Notes: generated by a model from the sequence alone, not told the origin. Numbered from the stretch's first letter, positions 1-8,879 are shown. The stretch: 51,009 nt of DNA from Hymenobacter rubripertinctus (GCF_003583925.1 NZ_QYCN01000006.1:92886-143894), one strand, 5' to 3'. Translations and numbers: made by a program.

Positions 1-47
1 GCGAAGCCCGGGGCTCCGCACCGGCCGCCGGCCGCAGTCGGGTGAAA

Positions 48-821
48 TTAAACGAGGTAGAAGAAGGTGAACACGAACACCCACACCAAGTCCACGAAGT
101 GCCAGTACAGGCCAATCTTCTCTACCATTTCGTAGTGACCCCGCTTCTCAAAGGTGCCGTTGGTGGTGGCAATGAAGCAGTAGGTGAGCAGGCACAGACC
201 CGAGAAAACGTGGGTGCCGTGGAAACCGGTGATAAAGAAGAACAGGTCGGCAAACAGCACCGGACCGTACTGGTTCACGGATAGGTTCGCCCCGTGGAAT
301 ACGGTGCCATCGTTCATGAGCGTACCCGCGTCGGTACCCCCGATAAAGTGCCCCCATTCCCAGGCCTGGCAGCTTACGAAGGTCGTGCCGAACAGCAGGG
401 TCCAGAGCAGCCACTTCTGCACGTCCTTCTTATCGAAGCGGTGGCCGGCTTCTACGGCCAGTACCATCGTCACGGAGGAGAAGATGAGAATCATCGTCAT
501 CAGGGCCACGAAGGCCAGGGGCAGATCGATGCCGTGCAGGCCAGGAAAGGAGTTGAAGACTTTCTCCGGGATGGGCCAGTACTTGGTGGAGAAGGTAAAG
601 GCTTCGGGCGAGCCCGCGTACGCCATATACCGGTGCCGGATCAGGCCGTAGGTGGTCAGGAAGGCGGCAAAGGTGAAGGCGTCCGACAACAGGAAGAACC
701 ACATCATCAGCTTGCCGTAGCTGGCGTTGAAGGGCTCGTTGCCGCCGTCCCAGGTGCCGGTGCGCGGCTTATCCAGGGCGGAATCAGAAACTGCCTGCGT
801 CGTCGGGGAAATCGTGGACAT
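48..821 (-). CDS. ctaE: cytochrome c oxidase subunit III (long paralogue)
   Basis: This 257-residue membrane protein matches heme-copper oxidase subunit III, which packs against subunit I and is thought to support oxygen delivery and proton uptake. A short hydrophilic N-terminus is followed by a helix at about 38-61 (LMMWFFLLSDAFTFA), helices near 100-125, 137-156 and 188-220, and a final helix containing YWHFVDLVWVFVF, the conserved C-terminal His/Asp segment of the family. It lies 25 bases after a second, shorter subunit III gene on the same strand, so the two are almost certainly co-transcribed. It is the last gene of the respiratory cluster inside the window; subunit IV or SCO-type genes often follow in Bacteroidota and would lie beyond base 1. 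Family assignment is strong; the division of labour between the two subunit III proteins is unknown. Confidence 0.93.
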   Translation of the reverse strand: MSTISPTTQAVSDSALDKPRTGTWDGGNEPFNASYGKLMMWFFLLSDAFTFAAFLTTYGLIRHRYMAYAGSPEAFTFSTKYWPIPEKVFNSFPGLHGIDLPLAFVALMTMILIFSSVTMVLAVEAGHRFDKKDVQKWLLWTLLFGTTFVSCQAWEWGHFIGGTDAGTLMNDGTVFHGANLSVNQYGPVLFADLFFFITGFHGTHVFSGLCLLTYCFIATTNGTFEKRGHYEMVEKIGLYWHFVDLVWVFVFTFFYLV

Positions 822-846
822 AGCGTGCGGGGGGAGTTTACAAAAA

Positions 847-1434
847 TCAGTGGTTCAAAAGTAGGAACAAATACAGGTACAACCAAAGCGCGCCGAGGAA
901 GTGCCAGTAAATGGTGACGTTGCCAATGGAGAGCATCTGGCGCGAATGCACCTGATAATTAAAGCTTTTCCGCACTACAATCAGCAGAAAGATTAATCCG
1001 GTGATCAGGTGAAATCCGTGCACGCCGGTAAGTACATACAGAAATGAGCCGGAAGGGTTGGCATCGGTGCCCGCGAAAAAGATGCGCTGGTCTACCAGTT
1101 GCCCCCACAGCAGGTACTGGCCCACCAGAAACGCCAGACCCAGGCCCAGGGTGAGCAGGAGCGCGAGGCGCACCTGCTTCAGGTCGTTCTTGCGGGCGGC
1201 CAGCCAGGCCCACTGCACGGTGGCCGAGCTGAGCAACAGTACCACGGTGGTATACAGGAATCCGGCGGGCAGGTTGAACTCCAGCCAGTTGCCTTCGTTG
1301 CGGCGCACGATGTAGGCGCTGGTATAGGCCGCGAAAATCATGAAGATGCTGACCATCATCAGCATGAGCAGGAAGCGCGCCGGATGGATGCCGGTGGCGG
1401 GCTGTTTGGTACTCAACGATTCGTAAGAATCCAT
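847..1434 (-). CDS. cytochrome c oxidase subunit III family protein (short paralogue)
   Basis: This 195-residue protein starts at the ATG at 1434 (MDSYESLSTK). An in-frame ATG upstream at 1488 would add 18 residues encoded by a palindromic repeat (LLTSTLSLFTSE), so the inner start is preferred. Five hydrophobic helices are visible, beginning with FLLMLMMVSIFMIFAAYTSA and ending with VTIYWHFLGALWLYLYLFLL; the HF in the last helix and GVHGFHLITG in the fourth are subunit III hallmarks. It is shorter than the neighbouring subunit III (257 residues). Tandem subunit III genes, a short and a long one, are common in Bacteroidota oxidase clusters. It probably forms part of the same caa3-type oxidase, perhaps as the counterpart of the split bacterial subunit III/IV. 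Confidence 0.88.
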   Translation of the reverse strand: MDSYESLSTKQPATGIHPARFLLMLMMVSIFMIFAAYTSAYIVRRNEGNWLEFNLPAGFLYTTVVLLLSSATVQWAWLAARKNDLKQVRLALLLTLGLGLAFLVGQYLLWGQLVDQRIFFAGTDANPSGSFLYVLTGVHGFHLITGLIFLLIVVRKSFNYQVHSRQMLSIGNVTIYWHFLGALWLYLYLFLLLNH

Positions 1435-1439
1435 ATTTT

Positions 1440-1557
1440 CAGAAGTGAAAAGTGAGAGCGTAGAAGTGAGAAGGCGAATGGCAGGCACCGGGAAGCCTGC
1501 CTGATTTTAACACGCAGAAGCAGGCTTTTGTCTCACTTCTCACGTCTCAAATCTCCC
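1440..1557. repeat. heptad palindromic repeat (ctaB / subunit III gap)
   Basis: The left arm (about 1441-1473) is a run of 7-base variants of AGAAGTG, and the right arm (about 1530-1557) is the inverse (TCTCACTTCTCACGTCTC). Between them is a smaller inverted repeat, AAGCCTGC at 1493-1500 with GCAGGCTT at 1520-1527. The element fills the gap between ctaB and the short subunit III gene, and the upstream in-frame extension of the latter runs through it. The same 7-base pattern recurs at 6717-6786. Confidence 0.8.
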
Positions 1558-1572
1558 TTCCAAAGGAAAGAA

Positions 1573-2424
1573 CTACAGCTTATCCAGCACCAGCGCAATC
1601 TGCACAATGGGCAGGTAGAGGAAGGAGCCGAACATGATGCTCATGGCCGCCTTCTTGCTGATGGTGCGCATGAGATAAAACGTCTGCATCAGAAACAAGA
1701 CCCCGCACACGGCCGCCACCATCGGGTACACGGTGCCCGTCATGCCGAAATAAAAGGGCAGCAGGCTGAGCGGAATCAGAACCAGCGTGTAGGTCATGAT
1801 CTGGAAGGCGGTACGCAGGTCCTTCTTGCCGGGCGTCGGCAGCATCTTGAAGCCGGCCTTCTTGTAGTCGTCATCGAGCACCCAGGCAATGGCCCAGAAG
1901 TGCGGAAACTGCCACATAAACTGAATGCCGAACAGAATCCAGCCCTGCAACCCCAGATAGCCGGTGGCTGCCACCCAGCCGATGAGCGGGGGCAGCCCGC
2001 CCGGAATAGCCCCCACCGCCACGCAAATGGGCGAAATGGTTTTGAGGGGGGTGTAAACGAAGCCGTACAGAATCAGGGACACTAGGGCCAGGGCGGCCGC
2101 CAGCGGATTGAACGCGAGGGCCAGCAGGGCCAGCCCTGCCCCGCCCAGCACAACGGTGAACACCCAGGCTTCGGTAGCGCTCAGAATTCCCAGCGGCAGC
2201 GGCCGCTGGGCCGTGCGCTTCATCTGGCGGTCGAGGTCGATTTCAAAAATCTGGTTGATGGTATTGGCTGCGCCCGTTACGGCCAAGCCGCCCAGCATCA
2301 CCAGCAGGGCCTGGCCCCACTCCAGCTCACGGGCTCCCAGCAGGTAGCCGATGGCGCTGGAGAAGGCTACCGTAACGGCGAGCCGGAATTTAACTAACTG
2401 AAAGAACGCCCTAGCCTTACTCAT
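1573..2424 (-). CDS. ctaB: protoheme IX farnesyltransferase (heme O synthase)
   Basis: CtaB adds a farnesyl chain to the 2-vinyl group of protoheme IX to make heme O, the precursor of heme A used by the adjacent oxidase. The 283-residue protein is a UbiA-family membrane prenyltransferase with about nine helices. The first Asp-rich motif is NTINQIFEIDLDRQMKRT (Asn57, Asp63, Asp65), and a second acidic loop, DDDYKKAGFKMLP, follows later; these bind the prenyl diphosphate through Mg2+. The ATG at 2424 is preferred to the in-frame TTG one codon earlier. It lies 54 bases downstream of ctaA, so heme O and heme A synthesis are coupled. Length and motifs are normal for the family. Confidence 0.95.
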   Translation of the reverse strand: MSKARAFFQLVKFRLAVTVAFSSAIGYLLGARELEWGQALLVMLGGLAVTGAANTINQIFEIDLDRQMKRTAQRPLPLGILSATEAWVFTVVLGGAGLALLALAFNPLAAALALVSLILYGFVYTPLKTISPICVAVGAIPGGLPPLIGWVAATGYLGLQGWILFGIQFMWQFPHFWAIAWVLDDDYKKAGFKMLPTPGKKDLRTAFQIMTYTLVLIPLSLLPFYFGMTGTVYPMVAAVCGVLFLMQTFYLMRTISKKAAMSIMFGSFLYLPIVQIALVLDKL

Positions 2425-2478
2425 CAACTGCGAAAACAGGTTGAATGGCGAAAAAGCCCGCCAAACGGGGCCGCAAAG

Positions 2479-3567
2479 TTACGCAACAACGGCCGGAGTA
2501 GCCGCCTGCCGCCGCAACTTCGTGGCCCGGCGGTACGCCACCAGGGCCAGAAACTGCGCCCCGAAGAGCAAAGTGGCCAGTGTGAGGTGAATGGGCTGCA
2601 CAAACGCCGGAAAAGCAAAATACGCCAGCACGATGCCCGCCAGGATTTCACCCCCAATCAGCCCCAGGATGGCCGTGGCCAGCCGGTGCAGGCTCCGGGA
2701 GGGCAACGTGTAGAGTCGGTAGGCCAGATACACGTTCAGCAGCAGCAGCACGGCCGAAAAGGTGCGGTGGAAGCGGAAGGCGCCGCCCAGCTGCTCCACC
2801 CAGCCGGCCCGGTTAAGGTAGTTGCTGGCGGCGGCTACCAGATCAATCTGCTCCCGCACCTGGGTGCCCAGCACAATTTGCCCGAACGTGAGCAGCACGG
2901 CCAGCACCAGCACGGCCTGCAAGCCCGGCAGCGCCCGCAGGGGTTGAGCGGCCTGCTCCTGCCCTGCCGCCCGCTGGGAGCGGCTTACGGCATAGAGTAG
3001 CATGGCCACAATCACCAGGGCCAGCCCCATATGCACGGTCACCATAATGGGCAGCAGGTTGGTGGAAACCACCAGCGAGCCCAGCCAGCCCTGTACGCCC
3101 GTCAGCAGGAAAGAGCCAAATGCCAGCCAGAACACCGGCCGGTCGCGCCGCCAGTACGGCCGAGCGAAGAGGACCGTCGCAAACACGAACACCCCGATCA
3201 GAGCCCCAACCAGCCGGTTCACGTACTCAATCCAGGTTTTCACCGCGTTGAAATCGGTTTCGATGTACTGGGTCGGGTGGGCGAAAATGTCGCCGGCCAC
3301 TTGGTGAAAGCCCAGCCGCTCCAGCCTGGCGGCCAGCTTCTGATTTTTCTCCACCCGCTGGGCCGTGTAGATTTCCTTGTAGTTGGCCGGGAGCTGGCTG
3401 ATGTGGGTGGGCGGTACCCAGCTGCCAAAACACTTGGGCCAGTCGGGGCAGCCCATGCCGGAGCCGGTGCTGCGCACCACACCACCTATCAGGATCAGAA
3501 AATACACGGCCGCTACCGTCAGGATGCCTACGAACCGGAAGCGGCGCACGAATGCGGGAGTTGCCAT
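2479..3567 (-). CDS. ctaA: heme A synthase (COX15/CtaA family)
   Basis: CtaA oxidises the C8 methyl group of heme O to a formyl group, giving heme A for the oxidase. The 362-residue protein has eight predicted helices and the family motif after helix 1, GGVVRSTGSGMGCPDWPKC, with the conserved Cys-containing loop. Candidate heme-ligand histidines lie in HMGLALVIVAM, HRTFSAVLLLL and HLTLATLLFGA. I chose the ATG at 3567 (MATPAFVRR); an ATG two codons upstream is also possible. A strong terminator at 3689-3725 separates it from ctaD, so ctaA-ctaB probably have their own promoter in 3568-3688, although no clear consensus box is visible there. Confidence 0.95.
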   Translation of the reverse strand: MATPAFVRRFRFVGILTVAAVYFLILIGGVVRSTGSGMGCPDWPKCFGSWVPPTHISQLPANYKEIYTAQRVEKNQKLAARLERLGFHQVAGDIFAHPTQYIETDFNAVKTWIEYVNRLVGALIGVFVFATVLFARPYWRRDRPVFWLAFGSFLLTGVQGWLGSLVVSTNLLPIMVTVHMGLALVIVAMLLYAVSRSQRAAGQEQAAQPLRALPGLQAVLVLAVLLTFGQIVLGTQVREQIDLVAAASNYLNRAGWVEQLGGAFRFHRTFSAVLLLLNVYLAYRLYTLPSRSLHRLATAILGLIGGEILAGIVLAYFAFPAFVQPIHLTLATLLFGAQFLALVAYRRATKLRRQAATPAVVA

Positions 3568-3688
3568 ATGCAACGAATCAAGTCAAAGTCAGAATCACAC
3601 TAGCAACCGTAAACTCGCCGGATTGCTTATCGAATCAGCCGGAAATCCGGGGCAGATGCGCCGGTGTCGGATGCCCGTTCCTGCCCAC

Positions 3689-3725
3689 AAAAAAACAGGC
3701 CGCCGTAAGTACAGCGGCCTGTTTT
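3689..3725 (-). terminator. intrinsic terminator after ctaD
   Basis: Read on the minus strand, AAACAGGCCGC (3724-3714) pairs perfectly with GCGGCCTGTTT (3703-3693) around a 10-base loop, and seven T follow. It lies 25 bases past the ctaD stop, so it should end most transcripts from ctaC-ctaD before ctaA. Confidence 0.9.
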
Positions 3726-3749
3726 CAGGAGGCGAATGCCGGAAGGCAT

Positions 3750-5603
3750 TTATTCCATTTCCTTCTCGTAGGGCAGGTTCGACGACTGAGTCTGCGAGTA
3801 CGGTACGTTCTGAGGAATAAAATCCTCGGCGGCACCGGGCTTGCTGTAGTCGTAGGGCCAGCGGTGCACGGCAGGGATTTCGCCCGGCCAGTTGCCGTGC
3901 CCAAGCTCCACCGGGGTCGTCCACTCCAGCGTCGTCGAGTTCCAGGGGTTTTCGGTGGCCCGACGGCCGCGGAAGATGCTGTAGAAGAAGTTGAAGATGA
4001 AGATGAACTGGCCGAAGAACGCAACGATAGCGGCTACCGAAATGAACTTGTTCAGGTCAGCAAACTGGCTGAAGGTGTCAAAGCCAGTCCAGGCGTAGTA
4101 ACGACGGGGGAAACCGGCAATACCTACGTAGTGCATCGGCAGGAACACCAAGTACACGCCGATGAACGTCAGCCAGAAGTGAATGTAGCCCAGCTTCTCG
4201 TCCATCATGCGCCCAAACATTTTGGGGAACCAGTGGTACACCCCGGCCCAGAGGCCGAAGAAGGCCGACGAACCCATTACCAGGTGGAAGTGAGCCACCA
4301 CGAAGTAGGTGTTGTGCAGCTGAATGTCGAGGGCGGCGTTGCCGAGGATGATACCCGTCAGACCGCCGGCAATGAACAGCGACACGAAGCCAATGGAGAA
4401 CAACATGGCCGTAGTGAAGCGGATGTTACCGCGCCAGAGCGTTGCCAGCCAGTTGAACACCTTCACGGCCGAGGGCACGGCAATGATGAGCGTCAGGAAC
4501 ATGAACACCGATCCGAGGAAGGGATTCATGCCCGTCACGAACATGTGGTGAGCCCACACGATGAAGGAAAGCAGGGAAATACCCAGCAGGGAGCCAATCA
4601 TGGCGCGGTAGCCGAAGATAGGCTTACGGGCATTGGTGGCCAGAATTTCCGATACCATACCCATAGCGGGCATGATAACGATGTATACTTCGGGGTGACC
4701 CAGGAACCAGAACAAGTGCTGGAACAGGATGGGCGAACCGCCAGTGTTCGACAGCGCCTGCCCGGCAATGTAGATATCGGACAGGAAGAACGACGTGCCG
4801 AAGGAACGGTCGAAGATCAGCAGAAGCGCGGCCGAGAACAGCACCGGGAACGAGAGCAGGCCCAGGATAGCCGTCAGGAAGAACGACCAGATAGTCAGGG
4901 GCAGCTTGCTCATGCTCATGCCCTGAGTCCGCAGGTTGATAACGGTGGTAATGTAGTTCACGCCGCCCAGCAACTGGGAGATGATAAACAAGGCCATCGA
5001 TACCAACCAGAGCGTCTGGCCGGCACCCGAGCCGGAAATGGCCTGAGGCAGCGCCGACAGCGGCGGGTAAATTGTCCAGCCGGCAGCGGCCGGACCGGTT
5101 TCAATAAACAAAGAGCTGAACATGACCACGCTCGACAGGAAGAAAAACCAGTACGAGAGCATGTTCATGAAGCCCGACGCCATGTCGCGGGCACCGATTT
5201 GCAGCGGAATCAGGAAGTTGGAGAACGTGCCCGACAAACCCGCCGTGAGCACGAAGAACACCATAATGGTGCCGTGCATCGTTACCAGCGCCAGGTAGAA
5301 CTCGGGGTTCAGCTTGCCGGCCTCAATCCACTTGCCTAGAAACGGCGTGAGCCACTCCATTGTGGACTCGGGCCAACCCAGCTGCAAACGGAAAAGACTG
5401 GATAGCGTACCGCCGATAATGGCCCAGAAGATACCCGTAATCAGGAACTGCTTGGCAATTACTTTGTGGTCGGTGCTGAACACGTACTTCTGCAGAAAGC
5501 TCTGCTCGTGGTGCTCATCGTGGTGCGCGTCGTGCGCGTGGCCGGGCTCGGTGACCCCGATACCGCCCTGCACTTGCTCGTGAGTGGGAAAATTAGCAGC
5601 CAT
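3750..5603 (-). CDS. ctaD: cytochrome c oxidase subunit I
   Basis: This is the catalytic subunit of the terminal oxidase, reducing O2 to water at a heme a3-CuB centre and pumping protons. The 617-residue protein has at least twelve helices. CuB and heme ligands are recognisable: FLGHPEVYIVI near residue 300 (His-Tyr cross-link), WAHHMFVTGMN near 352, and VVAHFHLVMG near 434. The N-terminus is His-rich (HAHDAHHDEHHEQ) and the C-terminal tail beyond helix 12 is soluble. It starts 25 bases after ctaC and ends at a strong terminator. The sequence resembles the A-type oxidases that partner alternative complex III in Bacteroidota. The assignment is secure. Confidence 0.97.
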   Translation of the reverse strand: MAANFPTHEQVQGGIGVTEPGHAHDAHHDEHHEQSFLQKYVFSTDHKVIAKQFLITGIFWAIIGGTLSSLFRLQLGWPESTMEWLTPFLGKWIEAGKLNPEFYLALVTMHGTIMVFFVLTAGLSGTFSNFLIPLQIGARDMASGFMNMLSYWFFFLSSVVMFSSLFIETGPAAAGWTIYPPLSALPQAISGSGAGQTLWLVSMALFIISQLLGGVNYITTVINLRTQGMSMSKLPLTIWSFFLTAILGLLSFPVLFSAALLLIFDRSFGTSFFLSDIYIAGQALSNTGGSPILFQHLFWFLGHPEVYIVIMPAMGMVSEILATNARKPIFGYRAMIGSLLGISLLSFIVWAHHMFVTGMNPFLGSVFMFLTLIIAVPSAVKVFNWLATLWRGNIRFTTAMLFSIGFVSLFIAGGLTGIILGNAALDIQLHNTYFVVAHFHLVMGSSAFFGLWAGVYHWFPKMFGRMMDEKLGYIHFWLTFIGVYLVFLPMHYVGIAGFPRRYYAWTGFDTFSQFADLNKFISVAAIVAFFGQFIFIFNFFYSIFRGRRATENPWNSTTLEWTTPVELGHGNWPGEIPAVHRWPYDYSKPGAAEDFIPQNVPYSQTQSSNLPYEKEME

Positions 5604-5628
5604 AATAGAAGCTTGCAGTTATGTAAGT

Positions 5629-6705
5629 TTAGAGCGAAGCCTTGGCAGCAGCCGGCACGACTGCGGCGGCAGTGGTCGGAACCACTGTTGCTTTCTCAAC
5701 CAATTTATCCGACTTCTGTTTGAAGCTGGCCAATACATCCGGATTCTGCTCCGAGAAAGATTTCTGCTGGGCGAACCAGTTCACGTAATCGTCCGGCTCA
5801 TCCACTACGATGCTCATCTTCATGGCGAAGTGACCACGGCCGCAGATCTGATTGCAGGCCAGCTCATAGTTGAAGTTCGGGTTGCCCATCTGGGCACGCA
5901 TTTCATCGGTGGTCTTGGTGGGCGTGAACCAGAACTTGGTGGGCATACCGGGCACGGCATACATCTGCACCCGGAAGTTGGGCATGTACACCGCGTGCAG
6001 CACGTCGCGGGAGCGGATGCGGAGCAGCACCGGATGACCTTTGGGAACGTGAATCTCACCGGCCGTGAAGTCGTCGACGCCATTCTGGTCGCTCAGGTCG
6101 AACCCAAACTCGTTGGTCGCGTCAATCAGGCGGTAATTCACTACGCCCAGCTTCTGGTCGCGGCCGGGGTAGCGCACCAGCCAGTTGAACTGCTTGCCCA
6201 TTACCTCCAGCACTACCGAATCTTTGGGAGCAGGACCGGTGATACGGGTCCACTCCTTCCAGCCGGCAAACACCAGAGCGGCCATCACTATGGCCGGAAT
6301 CAGGGTCCAGATAACTTCGATCTTGTTGTTGTGCGGGAAGAAGAAAGCCCGGCGGCCATCCTGGTGCTGATACTTGTAGGAGTACCAGAACAGCAGCACC
6401 TGAGTCAGCACGAAAGCAATTCCGATGACAATCATCGAAGACCAGAACATTTTCTCCGTAGCCAGACCATGAACCGAAGCAATGGGCGGGTTCATCTTAT
6501 CATAGCTGTCAGCAAACGACCAGGCGAAAGCAGCCCCGCCTACCACCAGAAAAATCAGGCACAAAATAGCGTTGACGCGGTTGCTGGTCCCGACCTCGCG
6601 GGTAGAGCTTCCGGAAAAAATGGAGGTCAGAATCTGGAGGCGGAACAGCAGGCCGAACACGACCAGCAGCAACGCCAGTACCAGAAGGATACCAAGAGTA
6701 GTCAT
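5629..6705 (-). CDS. ctaC: cytochrome c oxidase subunit II (CuA subunit)
   Basis: Subunit II accepts electrons through its binuclear CuA centre and passes them to subunit I. The CuA motif is clear at about residues 282-295, ACNQICGRGHFAMKM, with both cysteines, the His and the Met. There are four N-terminal hydrophobic segments instead of the usual two (about 4-24, 49-70, 89-112 and 135-158), followed by the periplasmic cupredoxin domain. No CxxCH is present, so this is not a cytochrome-c-fused subunit II; electrons must arrive from ActA/ActE or a soluble carrier. The tail is Ala-rich (TAAAVVPAAAKASL). It lies between actF and ctaD, which places the two complexes in one transcriptional neighbourhood. 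Confidence 0.95.
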   Translation of the reverse strand: MTTLGILLVLALLLVVFGLLFRLQILTSIFSGSSTREVGTSNRVNAILCLIFLVVGGAAFAWSFADSYDKMNPPIASVHGLATEKMFWSSMIVIGIAFVLTQVLLFWYSYKYQHQDGRRAFFFPHNNKIEVIWTLIPAIVMAALVFAGWKEWTRITGPAPKDSVVLEVMGKQFNWLVRYPGRDQKLGVVNYRLIDATNEFGFDLSDQNGVDDFTAGEIHVPKGHPVLLRIRSRDVLHAVYMPNFRVQMYAVPGMPTKFWFTPTKTTDEMRAQMGNPNFNYELACNQICGRGHFAMKMSIVVDEPDDYVNWFAQQKSFSEQNPDVLASFKQKSDKLVEKATVVPTTAAAVVPAAAKASL

Positions 6706-6716
6706 TGGGGGGAGGT

Positions 6717-6786
6717 AGAAGTGAGAGTTGAGAGGTTAGAAGTGAGAGCCTGTTATCCTGTCAAGTCTAACTTCTCACTTCTCAAT
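6717..6786. repeat. heptad palindromic repeat (actF / ctaC gap)
   Basis: The left arm reads as consecutive 7-base units AGAAGTG, AGAGTTG, AGAGGTT, AGAAGTG from 6717. The right arm (TCTAACTTCTCACTTCTC, about 6765-6783) is complementary. It fills most of the 95-base gap between actF and ctaC and closely resembles the element at 1440-1557. Confidence 0.8.
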
Positions 6787-6800
6787 ACTCATGTCTGAAA

Positions 6801-8123
6801 TTAGGTGGTATGGTGAACGCTCTCATCCAGGAAGGGATGATGAAGCGGAACCAGCGAGGCCTGCGAGAGGCGCTTGGTGAACAGAATCAGGAAGGCCCCC
6901 AGGAAAATCAGGGCTATGCCTATCTCGATTACAAACCCGTTATCGCCCTTCATTGTTCCGGGCATGAACATCAAATAGAAGTCCGACCAGTGGCCCACCA
7001 GGATGGCAATGCTCACGATTTTGAGCATGATCATCTGCCGCTTGGCGTCGCGGGTCATCAGCACTAGGAAAGGGAAGGCAAAGTTGATGATCAGGTTGCC
7101 GAAGAACAGCCAGGTGTACTGGCCATTGAAGCCGCCCAGGCGCTGGTTGAAGTACACGGACTCCTCGGGCAGGTTGGCGTACCAGATCAGCATAAACTGC
7201 GAGAACCATACGTAGGTCCAGAAAATGCTGAAACCGAACATGAACTTGCCCAGGTCGTGCAGGTGGCTTTCTTTCACCCAGCGCAGGTAACCGGCCTGCT
7301 TGAGCAGGATGGTGCACAGCGTAACGGCTGCAATGCCCGATACCCACCACGAGGCGAATACGTACCAGCCGAACATGGTGGAGAACCAGTGTACGTCAAC
7401 CGACATCACCCAGTCCCAGGCCGCCATCGACGACGACACGGCGTAAATCACGAGGAAGCCGGCCGATACGTTGATGCTCTTGTGGAAGTATTCGGTACCG
7501 CCGTGTAGGTCTTCTTCCAGCGACAAATCGCGCAGGCGCTTGGTAAAGAAAATCCACAGGCCCAGAAACAGGACCATCCGAATCAGGTAGAACGGAATGT
7601 TCAGGAAGCCTGATTTGCCGGCCACAATGGCGTCGTAGGTTTCGCTGCCCTTGTCCATGATACCGGGAACGGTCCAGTGGAACAGGTCGTAGTTGATGAA
7701 GTTGAGGCCGAAAACCACCATCATTATCACCAGACCGGGAACCAACCAAGCGCTCAGTGCCTCGTTGATGCGTTTCACCACTACCGACCAGCCCGCGTAG
7801 GCCACGTACTGAATGGCCATGAACACGGTGCCGATGGCCGATACGCCGGTGAAGAACACGTTATTGTGCCACAGGCTCACGATAATCCGCTTGAGCCAGG
7901 GCGCGCTGCCGTGGTGCTCACCGGCACCGTGGCCTGCGCCATGGGCCGCAGCAGCACCTTCAGCCGCCTCGTGGTGAGCCCCGATGCCCAGCATCGACAT
8001 GATAACGCCCAGCACGAGCACGGCGACGCCGGCGACGATGATGAGCATGAATTTTCTGCGAGTACCCGGCGAAACCTCCAGGTATTCTGCCGTAACGCTT
8101 TCCTGATGCGTCAGAGTTGCCAT
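6801..8123 (-). CDS. actF: alternative complex III subunit ActF (quinol:cytochrome c oxidoreductase)
   Basis: ActF is an NrfD-like integral membrane subunit of alternative complex III, paired with ActC and one of the subunits that may bind quinol or move protons. The 440-residue protein has about ten hydrophobic helices, starting with FMLIIVAGVAVLVLGVIMSM at 25-44. A His-rich loop follows (HHEAAEGAAAAHGAGHGAGE), and later helices include MAAWDWVMSVDVHWFSTMF, a conserved stretch in this family. It follows actE by 12 bases and is the last act gene; the oxidase genes come next. Neighbours and sequence make the call firm, although no catalytic role can be read from the sequence. Confidence 0.93.
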   Translation of the reverse strand: MATLTHQESVTAEYLEVSPGTRRKFMLIIVAGVAVLVLGVIMSMLGIGAHHEAAEGAAAAHGAGHGAGEHHGSAPWLKRIIVSLWHNNVFFTGVSAIGTVFMAIQYVAYAGWSVVVKRINEALSAWLVPGLVIMMVVFGLNFINYDLFHWTVPGIMDKGSETYDAIVAGKSGFLNIPFYLIRMVLFLGLWIFFTKRLRDLSLEEDLHGGTEYFHKSINVSAGFLVIYAVSSSMAAWDWVMSVDVHWFSTMFGWYVFASWWVSGIAAVTLCTILLKQAGYLRWVKESHLHDLGKFMFGFSIFWTYVWFSQFMLIWYANLPEESVYFNQRLGGFNGQYTWLFFGNLIINFAFPFLVLMTRDAKRQMIMLKIVSIAILVGHWSDFYLMFMPGTMKGDNGFVIEIGIALIFLGAFLILFTKRLSQASLVPLHHPFLDESVHHTT

Positions 8124-8135
8124 AGAAGAAGGGGG

Positions 8136-8879
8136 TTAAATAGCTTTGCCATTACGGGCCGGGTCGCCCGCACCGGGGTTGTTCGACACTTCGTTGGAAC
8201 CAGCTTTGGTGGGGTTCTTTTTCATCTGACCGGAACTCATGGTTGAGTCGGCCGTAGGCACGTTGGCCGAGGCGCTACCAACCTGTACCATGTCATCCAG
8301 CCCATCGGGGCCTTTGCCGAGCTGAAGCGCCCGCACGTACATGGCAATTTTCCAGCGCTCCTCGGGGTTCACCTGCGAGCCATGGGGCATCATACGGTTG
8401 CGGCCCCACTGAACCACGTGGTAGATGTGGCCGTCGTTCATGGTTTTGTAAGCACCCGCCGAGTAGTTGGGCACGCCCTTGAACTTGATGCCTACCGGAC
8501 CCTGACCATCGCCCTGCTCCCCGTGGCAGTGCTGGCAGTCACGCGAGTACAGTACTTTACCTTCCTCCAGGTGCGCCTTGGTATAGGCGTAGGGGTTGCG
8601 CAGGACTTTTTCAGCCGTTTCCACGTCGTCTTTGCCGATGTGGGAATAGTAGCTGAGCTTACCGCGCGGGATAGTTCCCACGGCGGGCGTCCGCTCGTTG
8701 ATACCCATCGGGTTTACCACGTTGGCGTTTACCTGAGTCAGGGGCTCGTACGGAATGGACGTGTACATTTCCGGAGCGTACTCCAGGCCGGGGTCATCGG
8801 CGCGGTTGCAGGCGGTGGTGAACACCGATGCCAGCAGGACCGCCGACGCTTGCAGAGAAACTTTCAGCGAGTGCGTCAT
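8136..8879 (-). CDS. actE: alternative complex III subunit ActE, monoheme cytochrome c lipoprotein
   Basis: ActE is the monoheme cytochrome c of alternative complex III, on the periplasmic face. The N-terminus is a lipoprotein signal with Cys24 (SVFTTAC). The heme-binding CQHCH is at residues 115-119, followed by GEQGDGQGPVG, and a plausible Met ligand lies in NRMMPHGSQV near residue 160. Length is 247 residues; the last 40 residues are low-complexity and polar. Its start codon overlaps the actD stop by one base (TAATG), so translation is probably coupled. It may pass electrons from ActA to the CuA centre of CtaC or to a soluble carrier. Confidence 0.94.
   Translation of the reverse strand: MTHSLKVSLQASAVLLASVFTTACNRADDPGLEYAPEMYTSIPYEPLTQVNANVVNPMGINERTPAVGTIPRGKLSYYSHIGKDDVETAEKVLRNPYAYTKAHLEEGKVLYSRDCQHCHGEQGDGQGPVGIKFKGVPNYSAGAYKTMNDGHIYHVVQWGRNRMMPHGSQVNPEERWKIAMYVRALQLGKGPDGLDDMVQVGSASANVPTADSTMSSGQMKKNPTKAGSNEVSNNPGAGDPARNGKAI

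Noticed and set aside
3552..5339. Plus-strand open frame of 595 codons opposite ctaD
   Set aside because: Antisense shadow of a gene with conserved heme and copper ligands.
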